Made by a program: the position numbers and the translations under genes. A stretch of 64,000 bases of DNA from the NCBI RefSeq assembly GCF_001078375.1, contig NZ_BBXI01000002.1, forward strand, positions 124,001-188,000. Direction: 5' to 3'. Of this stretch, positions 37,396 to 46,153 are shown piece after piece (the stretch's first letter is position 1; each line of letters begins with the position of its first letter). Origin of the DNA: Veillonella tobetsuensis (lineage in GTDB: Bacteria; Bacillota; Negativicutes; Veillonellales; Veillonellaceae). The notes beneath the pieces are model-generated. The model was not told where the DNA came from. It saw nothing but the letters and a program-made list of their open reading frames with translations, and ran no database searches.

Positions 37396-38589
37396 TTATT
37401 GTTTTGGTATATGAGGGTGAGTGAAATTAATATATTTTCCATCCAGTAGGTCTATAAAATAAGCCGCCCTTTGTTGGATATAGGATTCTAATAGATCTAA
37501 TTTTTTATCTGTTAATATGTCAGATGGAAGGCGATTAAATGTAAAATCCAGTAATGGGGTTAACATAGATCGATGTGAGCCATGAAGATATAATTTTGCT
37601 AGTGTATCAAAGGAGAGACCCCAGAAACTTATATCTTTTATAGCGTTTAAATCTGAGTATTCATCGTCAGTTATATTGTAGAATAATGAATTGCCATGAT
37701 CGAATAAAGGTGCAGGCCCCAGAATACGATTGCTTTTATTATCTATGAGAACACCAAAATTATTGAGGTGTCTATCAGTATTATGTATGAGCGCATCAAA
37801 CACCATCATATCGGAAAATGGCATAATACCGTATAGGCTAGCTATATCGCATTGTTTATCATACAACATGAGTTCATCCCGAGATATCGCTTCATCTAAG
37901 AGCCCAGATATAGGCATATATCCAATCTGTTCTGACGTGAATAGAGGACACGCACTAACTAGTTGGTCATGGAATGTAGTGAGTTTATATTCCACATGTG
38001 CTAATCCCATAGCGGCCGCAATCTGGCTAGCATATACTTCACTGAGTGCCTCAAGTCCACCATTAGCGTAGCGAGGGGTTGACCCTTTGTATAAATAGAT
38101 GACGTCATTTTCGCGATGCCAACACTTACGGAGCATACCATTCGTAGTGTACTCTGGTGTTGTAACAATTCCTTTTATGTGACTATCTTCGCCGGTGAAA
38201 GCAATACCTGCCACAATTTCGCTAAATGGATTGTTGTATAAATTAACATCTGACCATGAAACTGAAGAACTCATTGGTTTTACCCAGAACGTATCATTTA
38301 AGGATAGGCCGTAGGTTACATCTAAATACCGATAGGGATTTTCTGTGTCGGAAATAGCGTCTAATAAACTCTCGACGAATGTACGGTTATTTGGTACCTT
38401 ACGCTGTAATAGCCAGTTTTTTAACCCTTTTACAGTAGGTTGCATATTCAATGGCAATGCCACATTATCTATGATTGTTAAATCGGTAATATTCATGTGA
38501 ACTAATGTGGTTAAGTTGACAATCTCTTCATGCCTCTCGATGCGAAACTGCAACACAGGAACATCCTTGTTGAGTAATATATAGTCCAT
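37396..38589 (-). CDS. HipA-like serine/threonine kinase without a HipB partner
   Basis: The 397-residue protein carries a HipA C-terminal kinase domain. Visible features: a nucleotide-loop-like stretch YKGSTPRYANGG and helix EALSEVYASQIAAAMGL, the catalytic loop HNTDRHLNNFGVL, and the metal-binding FDHGNSLFY. HipA kinases phosphorylate cytoplasmic targets and act as toxins when their HipB antitoxin is absent. No HTH protein lies next to it. It also lacks a recognisable HipA N-terminal subdomain; the first 130 residues are of unknown type. It may be a member of the stand-alone HipA-like kinase group rather than a toxin. Confidence 0.75.
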   Translation of the reverse strand: MDYILLNKDVPVLQFRIERHEEIVNLTTLVHMNITDLTIIDNVALPLNMQPTVKGLKNWLLQRKVPNNRTFVESLLDAISDTENPYRYLDVTYGLSLNDTFWVKPMSSSVSWSDVNLYNNPFSEIVAGIAFTGEDSHIKGIVTTPEYTTNGMLRKCWHRENDVIYLYKGSTPRYANGGLEALSEVYASQIAAAMGLAHVEYKLTTFHDQLVSACPLFTSEQIGYMPISGLLDEAISRDELMLYDKQCDIASLYGIMPFSDMMVFDALIHNTDRHLNNFGVLIDNKSNRILGPAPLFDHGNSLFYNITDDEYSDLNAIKDISFWGLSFDTLAKLYLHGSHRSMLTPLLDFTFNRLPSDILTDKKLDLLESYIQQRAAYFIDLLDGKYINFTHPHIPKQ

Positions 38590-38746
38590 GAAAACCCTCC
38601 TTTCCTTTGTATTTTATATATGCTCATTATAGCATAAGAAAAAACTTTCTATGGATATAGTTGAAACTCAGCTTATCTGAGTTTATTAGCTTTTAGATTG
38701 GATGCTATAATAAACAATATAAAGTTGTTTATGGAGAGTAATGATA

Positions 38747-39145
38747 ATGTATGAAATTGTAAATGAATCTAATTTAACAATAGCATTTGATATGGATACA
38801 GAGTTATCTCAATTTGGTGTGTTTGGCATATATATTAAACGGGGTTATAATATCTGTGCTGGGTACATTGACCCTAGTGACTGGTCAGGGATTCGTATTG
38901 GTTATAAAGAATTAGTTGACTTGTATGAAAACTGCAAAGGAGAAGCAACCTTTACATATATTCTGACGGGAGAAGGGGATACGCTAAAATTCTCGTTAGA
39001 CCAAAAGGGTGTTTTGACAATGGATGTTAATATCTGTACCACTTGGAATTACAAATGTAATATGACGATTGAAAGTTTAGATCAAACGTATTTACCAAAA
39101 TTCATTACATTTTTCAAGGAATTTTTAGAACGAGAGCCAAAATAA
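38747..39145 (+). CDS. Protein of unknown function
   Basis: The gene encodes 132 residues from the ATG at 38747; an ATG two codons earlier is possible, with GGAGAG just before it. The product is soluble and acidic, with alternating strands (FGVFGIYIKRGYNICAGYID, EATFTYILTGEGDTLKFSLD) and a C-terminal helix (LPKFITFFKEFLEREPK). This size and shape are seen in some immunity proteins, but I see no family match. It is divergent from the HipA-like kinase, with 157 bases between the two starts. Confidence 0.6.
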   Translation: MYEIVNESNLTIAFDMDTELSQFGVFGIYIKRGYNICAGYIDPSDWSGIRIGYKELVDLYENCKGEATFTYILTGEGDTLKFSLDQKGVLTMDVNICTTWNYKCNMTIESLDQTYLPKFITFFKEFLEREPK

Positions 39146-39177
39146 AAAGAGTCGCATCATTTGATGCGACTCTTTTT
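39144..39177. terminator. Bidirectional terminator between convergent genes
   Basis: AAAAAGAGTCGCATCA and TGATGCGACTCTTTTT form a near-perfect stem that serves the plus-strand gene and, on the minus strand, the end of the ribose operon. Confidence 0.85.
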
Positions 39178-39200
39178 CTGTACCCAGTTTCTATATACAA

Positions 39201-40103
39201 TTATTTTGTAACAACTTTAAGATCTACAGGAATTTTAGCTTCTACAGCTTCGCCTTTGATAACTTTTTGAGCTGTATCGATAGCGAGTTTACCCATTTGG
39301 TCTGGTTGTTGAGCAATTGTTGCAGCCAATGTGCCGTCTTTAACAGCTTTGTCTGCGTCAGCAGTACCGTCAAAGCCTACGATGAAGATTGTTTTGCCTG
39401 CGGATTTAGCTGCTTGGATAGCGCCCAATGCCATTTCGTCGTTATGAGCGAAGATAGCTTGTACGTCTGGGTTAGCTTGTAAGATATTTGTTGCTACGTT
39501 CAAACCTTTTGTGCGGTCGAAGTCAGCACTTTGTTTTGCTACTACTGTTAAGTCTTTGTCAGCTACGTTATGGAAACCTTGGCCGCGTTCACGAGTTGCG
39601 GAAGCACCAGGGATACCTTCGATTTCAGCTACTTTCGCAGCTTTGCCTACTTTATCAGCGATAAGTTGAGCTGCCATTTCGCCGCCTTTTACGTTATCGG
39701 AAGCGATGTGAGCTACTACTTTGCCTTTATCAGCAGAACGGTCAACAGTGATTACAGGAATGTTTTTAGCGTTTGCTGCTTCTACAGAAGTAGAGATAGC
39801 TGCAGAGTCTACAGGGTTGATGATCAATACGGAAACGCCACTTTCAAGCAAGTCGGAAATATCGTTTGCTTGTTTTGCAGGATCGTTTTGAGCATCAACG
39901 ATTTTAACTTTAAGACCAAGCGCTTTAGCTTGAGCCTCAACGCCTTCCTTCATAGTTACGAAGAATGGGTTGTTCAATGTGGAAACAGAGAAGCCGATAG
40001 TGCCGGATTTTTTGTCGCCGCCGTTATCAGCGCTTTTACCACAGCCTGCTACAAGACCGATAACCATAACGGCCATCGCCAACAGTAACAATAGTTTTTT
40101 CAT
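39201..40103 (-). CDS. rbsB: Ribose-binding lipoprotein/periplasmic protein
   Basis: The 300-residue sugar-binding protein has a signal with lipobox-like VAGCGKSAD (Cys near 21), so it is probably a lipoprotein. It has the RbsB pattern: TIGFSVSTLNNPFFVTMKEG, VDSAAISTSVEAAN, GIPGASATRERGQGFHN and AIFAHNDEMALGAIQAA. It captures D-ribose for RbsAC. It is the last gene of rbsKDACB, with an AGGAGG site. Confidence 0.92.
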   Translation of the reverse strand: MKKLLLLLAMAVMVIGLVAGCGKSADNGGDKKSGTIGFSVSTLNNPFFVTMKEGVEAQAKALGLKVKIVDAQNDPAKQANDISDLLESGVSVLIINPVDSAAISTSVEAANAKNIPVITVDRSADKGKVVAHIASDNVKGGEMAAQLIADKVGKAAKVAEIEGIPGASATRERGQGFHNVADKDLTVVAKQSADFDRTKGLNVATNILQANPDVQAIFAHNDEMALGAIQAAKSAGKTIFIVGFDGTADADKAVKDGTLAATIAQQPDQMGKLAIDTAQKVIKGEAVEAKIPVDLKVVTK

Positions 40104-40112
40104 AGGAACCTC

Positions 40113-41048
40113 CTAGGCTTTCTTACGGTCTGCAAGAACAGCCAGTAAAATAACAATACCTTTTACAACTTGTTGATAGAAACTGGAAACGTCGAGAATA
40201 TTTAACCCATTGTTGAGGGTACCGATAATTAGGGCACCAATTAATGTGCCAACGATATGACCACGACCACCAGCAAGGCTTGTACCGCCAAGAACTACTG
40301 CTGCGATAGCGTCAAGTTCGTAGCCTGCACCTGCTGTAGGTTGTGCAGAGTTAAGACGAGATGTAATGATTGCACCAGCGATACCACAGAGCATACCAGT
40401 CAAGGCATACACGAAGATTTTAACGCGGTCAATCTTGATACCAGCAATGTAACTTACCTTTTCGCTACCACCTACGGCGTATGTTTTACGGCCTAAGGAT
40501 GTGCGGCTCAATACGAACCAGAGGATGATGAAAGCAAGGAACATTGTGATGGCTGGAACTGGAAGGCCTGCAATATCCCCTTGGCCAAAGCCGTGGAATA
40601 GAGGATCTTGAGTAAGACCGGAGATTGGGTTACCGTCTGTGAATACCAAAGTGGCACCACGGTAGATTGTCATGGTCGCCAAGGTAGCGATAAATGGAGC
40701 TACGCGGCCATAAGTAATAACGAGACCGTTAATACCGCCCAATACAAGACCAGCACCGGCAGCTAGCACGATAGCCAATACAGGGTCAGTACCTGTTACG
40801 ATGAGGTTGGCCATCACTGCACTAGAGAGGGCAAGGATGGAACCAACGGATAAGTCGATACCGCCTGTTAAGATGACGAAGGTCATACCAAAGGCGATGA
40901 TTGCATTGATGGATACTTGGCGTAATAAGTTACGCAAGTTAGAGAATTCAAGGAAACTGTCGTTCATGACAGAGATAATGATAAATAATAGGATGAGGCC
41001 GATGAGGGGGCCTAATTTTTTTACATATTGTAGAGCTTTGCTGTCCAT
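40113..41048 (-). CDS. rbsC: Ribose ABC transporter permease
   Basis: The 311-residue inner-membrane permease has the RbsC pattern: AIIAFGMTFVILTGGIDLSV near residue 50, GLVITYGRVAPFIATLATM, and the late AAVVLGGTSLAGGRGHIVGT that contacts the ATPase. The start overlaps the rbsA stop by one base (TAATG), with GGAGGA upstream. It imports ribose with RbsA and RbsB. Confidence 0.93.
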   Translation of the reverse strand: MDSKALQYVKKLGPLIGLILLFIIISVMNDSFLEFSNLRNLLRQVSINAIIAFGMTFVILTGGIDLSVGSILALSSAVMANLIVTGTDPVLAIVLAAGAGLVLGGINGLVITYGRVAPFIATLATMTIYRGATLVFTDGNPISGLTQDPLFHGFGQGDIAGLPVPAITMFLAFIILWFVLSRTSLGRKTYAVGGSEKVSYIAGIKIDRVKIFVYALTGMLCGIAGAIITSRLNSAQPTAGAGYELDAIAAVVLGGTSLAGGRGHIVGTLIGALIIGTLNNGLNILDVSSFYQQVVKGIVILLAVLADRKKA

Positions 41049-42529
41049 TATTGTCCTCCTGTGGCTAATGTCATAATCGATTCTGGTGTTGCATCGCAGC
41101 GGTCCAAGATACCTGCTACGCGACCTTCATGAATGACCATAACGCGGTCGCTCATGCCTAGCACTTCAGGTAACTCAGAGGACACCATGATAATGGACAC
41201 ACCATCGTTCGTTAATTCGTTCATTAAATCATAAATATCACGTTTCGCACCGATATCGATACCGCGCGTCGGTTCGTCCATGATGATAATGGATGGCTTT
41301 TTACCAACCCATTTTGCGATAACCACCTTTTGTTGGTTACCACCGGATAGGGACGATGCCGGTTCGTGAATAGATTGTGTTTTAACGCCTAGCTTTTTAG
41401 ACAATTCGTCAGCAAAGGAATTGAGCTTGCCCTTATCCAGCACATGAGATGGACAAATGTCGCCAAGGTTCGGCAATGTAATATTGGAACCGATGGAGAA
41501 ATCGAGGATCAAGCCTTCGCTCTTTCTATTTTCTGTGATGAAAGCAATGCCAGCTTTGATGGCATCTTCTGGTTTTTTACAGTTGAGAACGGAGCCGTTA
41601 ACTGTTACGGTACCGCCATTATGTTTATCTACGCCGAAGATGGCGCGCATGATTTCTGTACGGCCAGCGCCCATGAGACCTGCTACGCCGAGGATTTCGC
41701 CTTTGCGCAAGGAGAAGGAAATGTCGTTATCGAACCCTTCTGGTTTGAGGTTATCTACGCTCATCACAACTTCGCCAGGTGTTGTAGTACGAGCAGGGTA
41801 GAACTCATCGATAGAACGACCTACCATGTGGCGTACCACTTCATCTACAGAAATCTCTGCAGTTGGTTTTGTAATGATGGTGTGACCATCACGCATAACC
41901 GTGATGGTATCGCATTCGCTAAATACCTCTTCCATACGGTGAGAGATATATACGATAGCTACGCCGCGGGCTTTCATTTTGCGCATCATGTTAAACAATG
42001 TCGCCGTTTCACGCTCGGTGAGGGCTGCTGTCGGCTCGTCCATGATGACAACCTTGGCATCTAACATCAAGATACGAAGGATTTCCGTCATCTGTTGGTG
42101 ACCGACGGAGCAAAGGCCTGCTTCCATTGTGAGCGGCAATTCGATTCCTAGTTCGCGGCATGTATTTTTTGCCTCAGAGAGCATCGCTTTTTTATCGAGC
42201 ATACCGAATTTATTGCGCTTCGGTCTCATTAAATATAGATTTTCTAACAATGTTAGATTTGGCCAAATGTTGAGCTCTTGGTGGATGAAAGCTACACCGT
42301 TTAGCTCGGCCTCTCTCGGGTTCGGGAAGGTGCGCTCTACGCCGTCGATGGTGATTGTACCAGCATCTGCCTTGTGAATACCCGTAAGGATATTCATGAG
42401 GGTGGACTTGCCGGCGCCGTTTTCGCCCATCAAGGCGTGAACCTCGCCCTCCTTGAGGGTAATACTTACATCGCGTAGTACTTGGTTCGTACCAAATGCC
42501 TTTGCAATGCCTGACATAACAATTTCCAT
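41048..42529 (-). CDS. rbsA: Ribose ABC transporter ATPase (two ATPase domains)
   Basis: The 493-residue protein has two ATPase halves, the usual RbsA design. First half: Walker A GENGAGKSTLMNIL, a signature reading CSVGHQQMTEILR, and Walker B VVIMDEPTAALT. Second half: a degenerate Walker A region (AGLMGAGRTEIMRA), signature LSGGNQQKVVIAKW and Walker B IIIMDEPTRGID. It powers ribose uptake in the cytoplasmic face of the RbsC complex. Confidence 0.93.
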   Translation of the reverse strand: MEIVMSGIAKAFGTNQVLRDVSITLKEGEVHALMGENGAGKSTLMNILTGIHKADAGTITIDGVERTFPNPREAELNGVAFIHQELNIWPNLTLLENLYLMRPKRNKFGMLDKKAMLSEAKNTCRELGIELPLTMEAGLCSVGHQQMTEILRILMLDAKVVIMDEPTAALTERETATLFNMMRKMKARGVAIVYISHRMEEVFSECDTITVMRDGHTIITKPTAEISVDEVVRHMVGRSIDEFYPARTTTPGEVVMSVDNLKPEGFDNDISFSLRKGEILGVAGLMGAGRTEIMRAIFGVDKHNGGTVTVNGSVLNCKKPEDAIKAGIAFITENRKSEGLILDFSIGSNITLPNLGDICPSHVLDKGKLNSFADELSKKLGVKTQSIHEPASSLSGGNQQKVVIAKWVGKKPSIIIMDEPTRGIDIGAKRDIYDLMNELTNDGVSIIMVSSELPEVLGMSDRVMVIHEGRVAGILDRCDATPESIMTLATGGQ

Positions 42530-42574
42530 AACTACTCCTATATGATTGGTGAAAGTATCTCTTAATCTATTGCT

Positions 42575-42988
42575 CTAGGGACGATCGCTAAAAATACAAT
42601 CGGCGCGCAAGATAATGTTGGCATACGGAGATGCTTCACCAGTTCTAATAATGCATTTGCATTGCTTTGTTGCTTCTTTGAAAGCTTCATGGCTCGTTTC
42701 AATCCATTCGTATTGATTGGATGGAAAGGTAGACTCCAAGAAGTCATACGCTTTAGGATTATGTTCCTTAATTTCTTTTGCCACATGAATCGCTTCGGAT
42801 TTCATATGCTTAGCGATGATGGATACCACTTGCTCAAAGCTTGGTACACCAAAATCTAAGGCTAAGTCAATCTTTTGAATCCCTTCAGGTACTGGTAATC
42901 CGCAGTCGGAGATACAAATTGTATCTGTGTGACCTAAATCAGCAAATACCTTAGCGATATGGCTATTTAAAATGCCGTGTCGTTGCAT
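42575..42988 (-). CDS. rbsD: D-ribose pyranase
   Basis: The 137-residue RbsD/FucU-family enzyme converts beta-pyranose to furanose forms of ribose so that RbsK can act. It starts MQRHGILNSHIAKVFADLGH with the catalytic His in the first helix, has CGLPVPEGIQKIDLALDFG, and ends with RTGEASPYANIILRADCIF. I start at 42988, after AAGGAG; the frame is open 44 codons upstream across a hairpin and is not coding there. Confidence 0.92.
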   Translation of the reverse strand: MQRHGILNSHIAKVFADLGHTDTICISDCGLPVPEGIQKIDLALDFGVPSFEQVVSIIAKHMKSEAIHVAKEIKEHNPKAYDFLESTFPSNQYEWIETSHEAFKEATKQCKCIIRTGEASPYANIILRADCIFSDRP

Positions 42989-43006
42989 GATAAACTCCTT
43001 TTTATC

Positions 43007-43044
43007 AATCAATAAATGAGGCTTTTTAGCCTCATTTATTGATT
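43007..43044. repeat. Perfect hairpin just upstream of rbsD
   Basis: The arms AATCAATAAATGAGGCT (43007-43023) and AGCCTCATTTATTGATT (43028-43044) are exact reverse complements with a 4-base loop. It lies between rbsK and the rbsD ribosome site and could pause or end transcription, or protect the downstream mRNA. Confidence 0.75.
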
Positions 43045-43101
43045 TGTTAAATTTACTATATAGAGGGCGAACGTATTCGTTGGTTGGCAAACTTTTGTTA
43101 G

Positions 43102-43197
43102 AACTGAATAGGACTTTCAAAGCGACTTTGGCCCTGCGGAGGCCGTAGGCCGAAGTCAGATTTGGCCGGTGGAGCTTTTAAAGTCCTATTCAGTTCG
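43102..43197. repeat. 96-base inverted-repeat element directly after rbsK
   Basis: The 17-bp arms GAACTGAATAGGACTTT (43102-43118) and AAAGTCCTATTCAGTTC (43181-43197) are exact reverse complements. The GC-rich interior has smaller dyads such as GGCCGTAGGCC. It begins right at the rbsK stop codon. It has no clear T run, so it looks more like a REP/MITE-type palindromic unit or RNA element than a plain terminator. Confidence 0.75.
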
Positions 43198-44085
43198 TTA
43201 ATGCTTAGCCAAGAATGCGTCGACCTCATCCTTGGTAGGCATGCCACCTTGGGCGCCCAAACGTTGGATGGAGAGGGCCGCAGCTGCGTTACCGTAGTGC
43301 AATGCGTTGGCTAAGCTTTTACCATTGACGATAGCTGTTGCAAAGGCACCGTTGAAGGTATCGCCTGCGCCTGTTGTATCTACTGGTTCTACCTTGAAAC
43401 CAGATACGGTGTGGATTTCGCCGTTGTCAGCATAGCCCACGCCTTTACTGCCAAGAGTAACGATGATTTTGTTTTCGTTTGCTAACAATGTTTCCTCTGT
43501 AGATTGGTTAGGGTAGAGCGCAGATAACTCATGCTCATTTGGCGTGATATAGGTTGCTAATTCTAACCATTCAGGATTGAGGTCCGCCGCTGGAGCCGGA
43601 TTTAAGAGGACCTTTACATTAGCATTGTGACAACGACGAACGATATATTCGATAGTTGGAATAGGAATCTCGTTTTGTACCATTACAAGATCTGCTTGTT
43701 CGATACCAGACCAAGCATTATCGACGACAGATTGGTCCACCTTAGCATTAGCACCTGCAATAACAATAATACTGTTATCGCCTTCAGCTAACGTGATATG
43801 AGCAGTACCTGTTGTCGTATCTGGGACAGTGACGATATAGTCCGTATTGATATGATTTTTTTTGAGGTTATCCAAAATCATTTGTCCATATGCATCTCGA
43901 CCGATGCAGCCTACCATAGTAACCTCTGCACCGAGACGAGCAGCAGCAACCGCTTGGTTGGCACCTTTGCCGCCGTGAGCGATGTGCAATTCGTTGCCCA
44001 TAATGGTTTCGCCTGCAGTAGGGCGTTTGTCCGCAAGGACCACAATATCCATGTTGCAACTACCAATAACAACAATGCGATTCAT
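43198..44085 (-). CDS. rbsK: Ribokinase
   Basis: The 295-residue PfkB-family kinase phosphorylates D-ribose to ribose 5-phosphate. It has the N-terminal GGKGANQAVAAARLGAEVTM motif and the C-terminal signature DTTGAGDTFNGAFA with the catalytic Asp. It is the first gene of the ribose operon, on the minus strand, but is separated from rbsD by about 210 bases with two strong inverted repeats. Its start has an AAGGAG site. Confidence 0.93.
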   Translation of the reverse strand: MNRIVVIGSCNMDIVVLADKRPTAGETIMGNELHIAHGGKGANQAVAAARLGAEVTMVGCIGRDAYGQMILDNLKKNHINTDYIVTVPDTTTGTAHITLAEGDNSIIVIAGANAKVDQSVVDNAWSGIEQADLVMVQNEIPIPTIEYIVRRCHNANVKVLLNPAPAADLNPEWLELATYITPNEHELSALYPNQSTEETLLANENKIIVTLGSKGVGYADNGEIHTVSGFKVEPVDTTGAGDTFNGAFATAIVNGKSLANALHYGNAAAALSIQRLGAQGGMPTKDEVDAFLAKH

Positions 44086-44190
44086 ATTAACTCCTTATAT
44101 ACCTATTAGTGTATCTTAATCTTATATTAGTATAGCGTAAATAACGCGGTTTATCTACATAAATAAGGATAAATTATGGGAATTAAAAAA

Positions 44191-44225
44191 CGGTATACAC
44201 TTTCTGGACATGAAAATGTATACCG
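44191..44225 (-). terminator. Terminator of the first toxin-antitoxin module
   Basis: On the minus strand, CGGTATACA and TGTATACCG form a stem directly past the toxin stop and are followed by TTTTTTAA. Confidence 0.8.
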
Positions 44226-44241
44226 AATGTATTTTATAGTT

Positions 44242-44568
44242 TTATAAACCGTTAAGGATATTAATGTAATCTTGTCGTTGATCCACTATAGAGAGTAAGT
44301 AAATAGTTTTAGTTTCTTCTACAACTGTATAGAATATAATGATTTTATTTAAAATTAGCATACGAAAATCATTGTCTTTAAGATTTCTGATTTTAGGGGT
44401 AGTACCCATATATGGATGTAATTGAAGATTTAAAATAGCTGTTTGAATATTTTCTTTAACTTGTAGTGCCGTCTCTTTAGAGAATTGCATAGCCACATAG
44501 AGTATCTGCTGATGTAACTCTTTATTGAATTTTTCTGTATGAATACTGGTGTAAGTTTTTATGGTCAT
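44242..44568 (-). CDS. ParE/RelE-family toxin (module 1)
   Basis: The 108-residue protein has the RelE/ParE fold pattern: an N-terminal helix pair (KFNKELHQQILYVAMQFSKE), a middle LNLQLHPYMGTTPKIRNLKD, a strand FRMLILNKIIIFYTVVEETK and a C-terminal IVDQRQDYINIL. Family members inhibit gyrase (ParE) or cleave mRNA (RelE). It starts 4 bases after the antitoxin stop, forming a two-gene operon with a terminator. Confidence 0.82.
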   Translation of the reverse strand: MTIKTYTSIHTEKFNKELHQQILYVAMQFSKETALQVKENIQTAILNLQLHPYMGTTPKIRNLKDNDFRMLILNKIIIFYTVVEETKTIYLLSIVDQRQDYINILNGL

Positions 44569-44572
44569 TATC

Positions 44573-44854
44573 TTACTCCATTTGTTCTAACATTTTATCG
44601 ATGCTATTAAAGGCTTCTTCTACAGTAGTGGTTCGACCATGAATAATATCATTTTGTCCTTCAATTAGTGATGATAGTAATTCGATTTTTGCTTTTAACA
44701 TATTATATGTGTTATATCCTAAGCTGACAGTATCACCGCGACCATTTACGGTAATTATGGCTGCCTCATCTTTTAGTTGTAAGGTCTTAGATATTTCAGG
44801 ATACTTATTTCGTAAATCTGATGATGGACGAATTGTTTCACGTAAGATGCCCAT
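44573..44854 (-). CDS. Phd/YefM-type antitoxin (module 1)
   Basis: The 93-residue protein starts MGILRETIRPSSDLRNKYPE, followed by LKDEAAIITVNGRGDTVSLG, the usual Phd/YefM N-terminal DNA-binding region, and ends with an acidic tail (TTVEEAFNSIDKMLEQME) that should bind the toxin. The ribosome site is AAGGAG. A perfect 18-bp-arm palindrome lies 41 bases upstream of the start. Confidence 0.85.
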   Translation of the reverse strand: MGILRETIRPSSDLRNKYPEISKTLQLKDEAAIITVNGRGDTVSLGYNTYNMLKAKIELLSSLIEGQNDIIHGRTTTVEEAFNSIDKMLEQME

Positions 44855-44895
44855 ATTTATCTCCTTATAATTTACAAGATTTCTATTCCTAATTT

Positions 44896-44939
44896 ACATA
44901 CTGTAATTATATCATTTAAACGATATAATTACAGTATGT
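44896..44939. promoter_or_regulatory. Perfect palindrome upstream of toxin-antitoxin module 1
   Basis: The arms ACATACTGTAATTATATC (44896-44913) and GATATAATTACAGTATGT (44922-44939) are exact reverse complements with an 8-base spacer. The position suits an operator bound by the antitoxin for autoregulation. Followed by TTTTTAT on the plus strand, it could also act as a terminator. Confidence 0.65.
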
Positions 44940-44982
44940 TTTTATATTGAAGTATCAAAGTTAGTACCTCGATATAAAAATA

Positions 44983-45028
44983 AAAGACTATCTTTCTATT
45001 TGGGATAAGAAAAGAAAGATAGTCTTTG
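44983..45028. terminator. Terminator after the NmrA-like gene (minus strand)
   Basis: AAAGACTATCTTTCT (44983-44997) pairs exactly with AGAAAGATAGTCTTT (45013-45027), directly past the stop codon of the minus-strand gene; TTTTATTT follows on that strand. Confidence 0.8.
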
Positions 45029-45032
45029 CATC

Positions 45033-45689
45033 CTATAAAAACGATGGTTTATCGTAGTGTGTACCTGGTTCACCAACACCAATGCTAGCACGGCTGAATG
45101 GTGTTTCGTCCTCAGCGTGTAAGATATCGTAGATGGCTTTTACCACAGCTTCACGTGTGACCTGTGCGTCGTTGAAGGGTTCACCTTCAGGGATGAATTC
45201 GTAATTTGTGTTTTCCATATCATTATAGAGCCAAGGGAGACGCAAAATAGTGTAGTTCAAGTTGGATTCACGCAATACATTGCGTGCTTGGCGTTCGCCT
45301 TGTACGTAGCTGATTGGTAGTCTGTCAAAGGTCCATTTTTCTAATTCTTTTGGGAACTCACCGGCAAGGCCTACGATAGATAAGCCGAGAATACGGCGTA
45401 CATTTTGGCGAGAAAGGGCTTTCACAATGGCAGCCATATCACTACCAGTTTCCATTGCACTGAGGAATACGATCTCTGAATTTTTTACTGCTTCCTCTAA
45501 TTTTTTAGGGTTCTGAAAGGAGCCTTCAATAACGGTTATGCGATTATGTTCCAAAATTTCTGGATGAATACGGGAGCTCAATTGACGACCATATAAAGTA
45601 ATGTGCATATCTGTATATGTTAATAACGTCGCCGTTAAGCGTTGTGCGATTTGGCCCGCAGCGCCTAAGATTGTAATGTATTTATACAT
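45033..45689 (-). CDS. NAD(P)-binding NmrA/atypical short-chain dehydrogenase-like protein
   Basis: The 218-residue Rossmann protein has the dinucleotide motif ITILGAAGQIAQRLTATLL at the N-terminus, then EIVFLSAMETGSDMAAIVKA, IGLGLSIVGLA-like RRILGLSIVGLAGEF and YTILRLPWLYND. Such proteins act as redox sensors or oxidoreductases. The substrate is unknown. It stands alone between two toxin-antitoxin modules that face away from it. Confidence 0.78.
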   Translation of the reverse strand: MYKYITILGAAGQIAQRLTATLLTYTDMHITLYGRQLSSRIHPEILEHNRITVIEGSFQNPKKLEEAVKNSEIVFLSAMETGSDMAAIVKALSRQNVRRILGLSIVGLAGEFPKELEKWTFDRLPISYVQGERQARNVLRESNLNYTILRLPWLYNDMENTNYEFIPEGEPFNDAQVTREAVVKAIYDILHAEDETPFSRASIGVGEPGTHYDKPSFL

Positions 45690-45905
45690 ATAGACCTCCT
45701 ATGTCCGAGCGTAAGTAATAGATTGCATTATATCACAACTATGTGACGAAAAAGTGAGAATGGTATGTATAGTGAGGTTACAATTTATTCGTTTATATAA
45801 TGCTGTAAAATTTATTGTTGAATTTACATGATAATTTATCTACAATAATAATAAGACATTTGAAAAATGAGTGTTATATTACTAAAGCTTCTTGGAGGTG
45901 ATAAT

Positions 45906-46151
45906 ATGCCGAATATAAAACCTATTTCAGATTTACGCAATTATTCAGAAGTGTTACGTGATGTTGCTATAGATAGTCCCGTATTCTTAACTAAAAATGG
46001 TAGAGGACGATATGCAATTATGGATATTCAAGATTATGAACGTGTGATGGCTACGATAAAACTTATGGGCGCTTTAGAGGCAGGTCGTAAATCTGGTGAA
46101 GAACAAGGATGGATTTCATCAGAGCAACTAAAGTGTGAATTGGGGATTTAA
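45906..46151 (+). CDS. Phd/YefM-type antitoxin (module 2)
   Basis: The 81-residue protein starts at 45906 after TTGGAGG. It has MPNIKPISDLRNYSEVLRDV, then LTKNGRGRYAIMDIQDYERV, and an acidic tail. The SDLRN and NGRG blocks and the following Y...I.L...L..G pattern are shared with the antitoxin of module 1, so the two are paralogous. It precedes the toxin by two bases. Confidence 0.87.
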   Translation: MPNIKPISDLRNYSEVLRDVAIDSPVFLTKNGRGRYAIMDIQDYERVMATIKLMGALEAGRKSGEEQGWISSEQLKCELGI

Positions 46152-46153
46152 TT

